Shown piece after piece: positions 61,720-64,000 of a DNA stretch of 64,000 nt (position 1 is the first letter of the stretch; each line of letters opens with the position of its first letter). Source of the DNA: Stentor coeruleus. Lineage: Eukaryota; Ciliophora; Heterotrichea; Heterotrichida; Stentoridae. A program made the translations under genes and the position numbers. Where the stretch lies: NCBI GenBank assembly GCA_001970955.1, contig MPUH01000042.1, forward strand, positions 62,001 to 126,000, read 5' to 3'. Under the pieces are notes generated by a model. The model made no database searches. It saw nothing but the letters and a program-made list of their open reading frames with translations, and was not told the DNA's origin.

Positions 61720-63282
61720 TTATTTTATTTGATGTAGTGACTCTTCAAGATTTTCAGAACAAATGCTTTGATAATTTGAGCATAAAACCCTATCTTCTTG
61801 TTGACTTGAATTACAACACATATCCTTCCAGTTAACACAACAGTTTTTCGAGCTTTTTTTTGTAGTTCTTCCTGCTGATACACGTTCATTTGTAGTTAAC
61901 CCTATTGAGAAATTTTTAGTATGAGTCCACAATAATAAACTCACAGGGAAAAACATAAAAAGTTCAATCAAAGCAAACAACCCTGCAACAATCCATGATG
62001 CTAATTGAGGAATATCATCACCATCATTATCTTCTTTTTTTGATATAAAAATATTGACACAAAGCAAAATCACAACAATAATATTTACCCATAAAATAAG
62101 TAAAAACATATAGAAAACTCCTAAATTCTTAGCCCCAATACAATTGTTCATCCATTGACAATGATGATCGAATTTCTTCACACATCTATGACATTGATGA
62201 CAATGCCGTGATCTTGGAACTTTAACAATCCCACAATCAGGGCATATTTCCCCAGGTTTATAATTATTATATAAATCCTAAGTTTTTATTACAATAAGTT
62301 TTGTATTTGGGTTTTTTGGAACAAAACCAGGATCTGATTTGACGATATAAGCCATAAGGCAAATAACTATAATTGATGAAGCAGCAAAAGTATAAGAACC
62401 TCTTCTATTATCTGATTATTTTTTACATGTTGCGCAAAAAATACCAACAATAACAAATGTAGATATAATAATACCCATAAGTATGATAAATGGCCAAAGA
62501 CTTGTAGCGAAAGGTGTTATATTCGGTCTAAAACCCATGATTTCAAGAAAAGTGTTACTTTTTAAAGATTCAATAAGATTTTTATACCCATTAGCAATAG
62601 CATAATCCATTGATGTTTTACCTTGTATATCTTTAATATCTTTAATTGCCCCTTTTATGACTAAAAGTTTCATAACTCTAAGATTGTTTCCAATAACAGC
62701 AAGGTGTAATGGAGTATGTCCTTCTAAATCTATTATATTTCTAGATACACGTAATGAACATAATAAAAGAGATGAATAATAATTTCCCATATAACTAGAC
62801 CAATGAAGAGGAGTAAGTCCTTTAGTATCAATGCTTTCTAAATTAACCCCTATTTCAGAAAAATATGCTATTAATTGAGGAAAGTCTCCTTGGGATGCTA
62901 AATGAACAACATCAAGTCCCATTGGGGTTTTAATATCTAAATTTGCCCCATTTTGTATAAGTAATCTTACTAAGGTCTAAATTATATTTACAAGTAATCC
63001 TTTGGATACAACTAAATGTAATATTGTATAACCATCATGGTTTATTTGGTTTATCCAGTTTGAGATTTCAAATGGGGTTGAGAAGTTTTTTTCCTAGGTA
63101 GTTTTCACGTTAGATATTAAAAGATGAATAAAAGTCGGCTTTTCGTTATGTAAACTCATGTGGAGGATTGTGTTACCTAATTTGTCTTTTATAGATAGCA
63201 AGGATAGGCTGTGGATTGAAAGGGTTTGGATGAGATCTTCATCACTACCATCTATAAGTGATGAAATAGGAAAATCAGACAT
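61720..63282 (-). CDS. Ankyrin-repeat DHHC palmitoyltransferase (AKR1/ZDHHC17-like), five exons
   Basis: Exons 63109-63282, 62992-63093, 62427-62976, 62293-62411 and 61720-62277. Introns, all 15 nt: GTGAAAACTACCTAG (63094-63108), GTAAATATAATTTAG (62977-62991), GTAAAAAATAATCAG (62412-62426) and GTAATAAAAACTTAG (62278-62292). Joined length 500 residues. Ankyrin repeats about 35-215 (NTILHMSLHNEKPTF, GLTPLHWSSYMGN, GHTPLHLAVIGNN), two TMs about 220-275, the CRD with CPDCGIVKVPRSRHCHQCHRC and the active FDHHCQWMNNCIG, then two more TMs and the TTxE motif (LTTNERVSAG). Attaches palmitate to cysteine residues. Zinc cysteines and DHHC are intact. Confidence 0.93.
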
Positions 63283-64000
63283 GATTATTATTTTGATGTT
63301 TTTTGAGAATTTTGGTTTAGAGGGCTGAAGGTATAATTGAGAGGAGGAATATTTTGTGGAAAGGAAATTAATTTAAGAGTGGGAAGTTTGGATGTAAAAT
63401 TTTGTTTTGAAAAAAAGGATGCATATCTAATGGGTTATTACATAGAAAATGATTTATTTTAGGGTATAATTAGTGTTTGATAGATAAAAAAAGTAATGAT
63501 TTTATTAAGAAATTATTTTAATTTCTTTGTAAGTTGTTTATTAATTTTCAATAGTCGAAAAATATAAAATAGATCGACTAGTGCGTGTTCCAATTTTATG
63601 TATAGAAAATTAATCTAATTGCATAAACTAGAAAAAAATATTATACTTAAACTCACATTTCAATAACAAACTCAAATAAACACTATCTAATACCTTAACT
63701 AATTTACAACTCACAAGCTACAGTATTTTACTCTTAAAAAACTGTCAATTTATATCAATCAATTTATCTTAACTCCTTTAATCAATATCATCAACTATAA
63801 ATCATTAATCTCAATCCACCCATTACCATTAAAATCCAACAATTTCAAACCAGCCAAAGTCCTTTCCATATCTAATTCCAAATCAAACCTTAACTTTCTT
63901 ATTAAAATCTTAACCCCAATCCATTTATTTCAACCAATTTCTCACCTTATCCTCCAATACCCAATCCTACCCCTCCATTTCAACAAATCTTTAAATACAA
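63283..64000. promoter_or_regulatory. 5' flank and probable divergent promoter at window end
   Basis: G-rich to about 63480, AT-rich, then C-rich and G-poor from 63640 to the end. By the pattern in this window the C-rich part predicts a plus-strand gene starting just beyond 64000. Confidence 0.4.

Noticed and set aside
1-64000. Reassigned stop codons as in other ciliates
   Set aside because: Conserved genes end properly at TAA, TAG and TGA and contain none in frame once 15-nt introns are removed.

Overview
This window looks like macronuclear DNA of a heterotrich ciliate, most likely Stentor or a close relative. That is inferred from four things: an AT-rich genome (roughly 30% GC by eye), the standard genetic code (recognisable proteins end at TAA, TAG or TGA and none needs a reassigned stop), tightly packed intron-poor genes, and twelve introns of exactly 15 nt with GT...AG ends. 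The 15-nt introns are seen directly: they join otherwise broken reading frames of a DHHC palmitoyltransferase, an MFS transporter, a HEAT-repeat phosphatase scaffold, an RRM protein and others. No rRNA, canonical tRNA, CRISPR array, virus-like element or transposon was recognised.

Layout. 1-9.3 kb: the end of a charged protein, a protein with a possible microtubule-binding CKK-like C-terminus, a DUF1152 protein, mitochondrial ISCA1, a hidden 82-residue gene, a coiled-coil protein, a Cys-rich surface protein and a two-RRM protein. 9.8-16 kb: APC/C subunit CDC27, a coiled-coil protein sharing a 14-bp divergent promoter with it, a Ca-activated-type K+ channel and the basal-body protein FOP. 16.6-24.3 kb: phosphomannomutase, a small RNASEK-like V-ATPase protein, a large coiled-coil protein, a decayed HECT ubiquitin-ligase fragment, a MORN protein, PDE6D and TSG101/VPS23. 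24.7-33.2 kb: coiled-coil proteins, a WNK-like pseudokinase, a shortened ribosomal protein eL13, a TRIC-like channel and a basic protein. 34-43 kb: PP4R1/PR65-like scaffold, RBM39, DP transcription factor, a second TRIC-like channel, a RING protein and two unknowns. 45-49 kb: 14-3-3, an active protein kinase and a double cyclic-nucleotide-binding protein. 49-64 kb: a repeat-bearing gene-poor stretch, an acidic-repeat membrane protein, a Rab-GAP, an MFS transporter, RAB6, LIS1, a kinase with an NP-rich linker, a four-TM protein and an ankyrin-DHHC palmitoyltransferase with four introns.

Together the genes are a random slice of housekeeping and ciliate cell-architecture functions (basal bodies, prenyl-protein cargo, dynein regulation, membrane traffic, Ca/K signalling). 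There is no operon-like logic. A consistent strand pattern helps orient genes: 5' flanks are C-rich and G-poor on the coding strand, 3' flanks are G-rich and C-poor.

Caution: eight single-N junctions (11369, 11533, 13593, 16039, 22124, 24797, 58690, 58989) are each flanked by near-identical direct copies of about 60-130 bp. These look like unmerged contig overlaps, so CDC27, the K+ channel, the MORN gene and the 24.7-kb gene carry artificial duplications.
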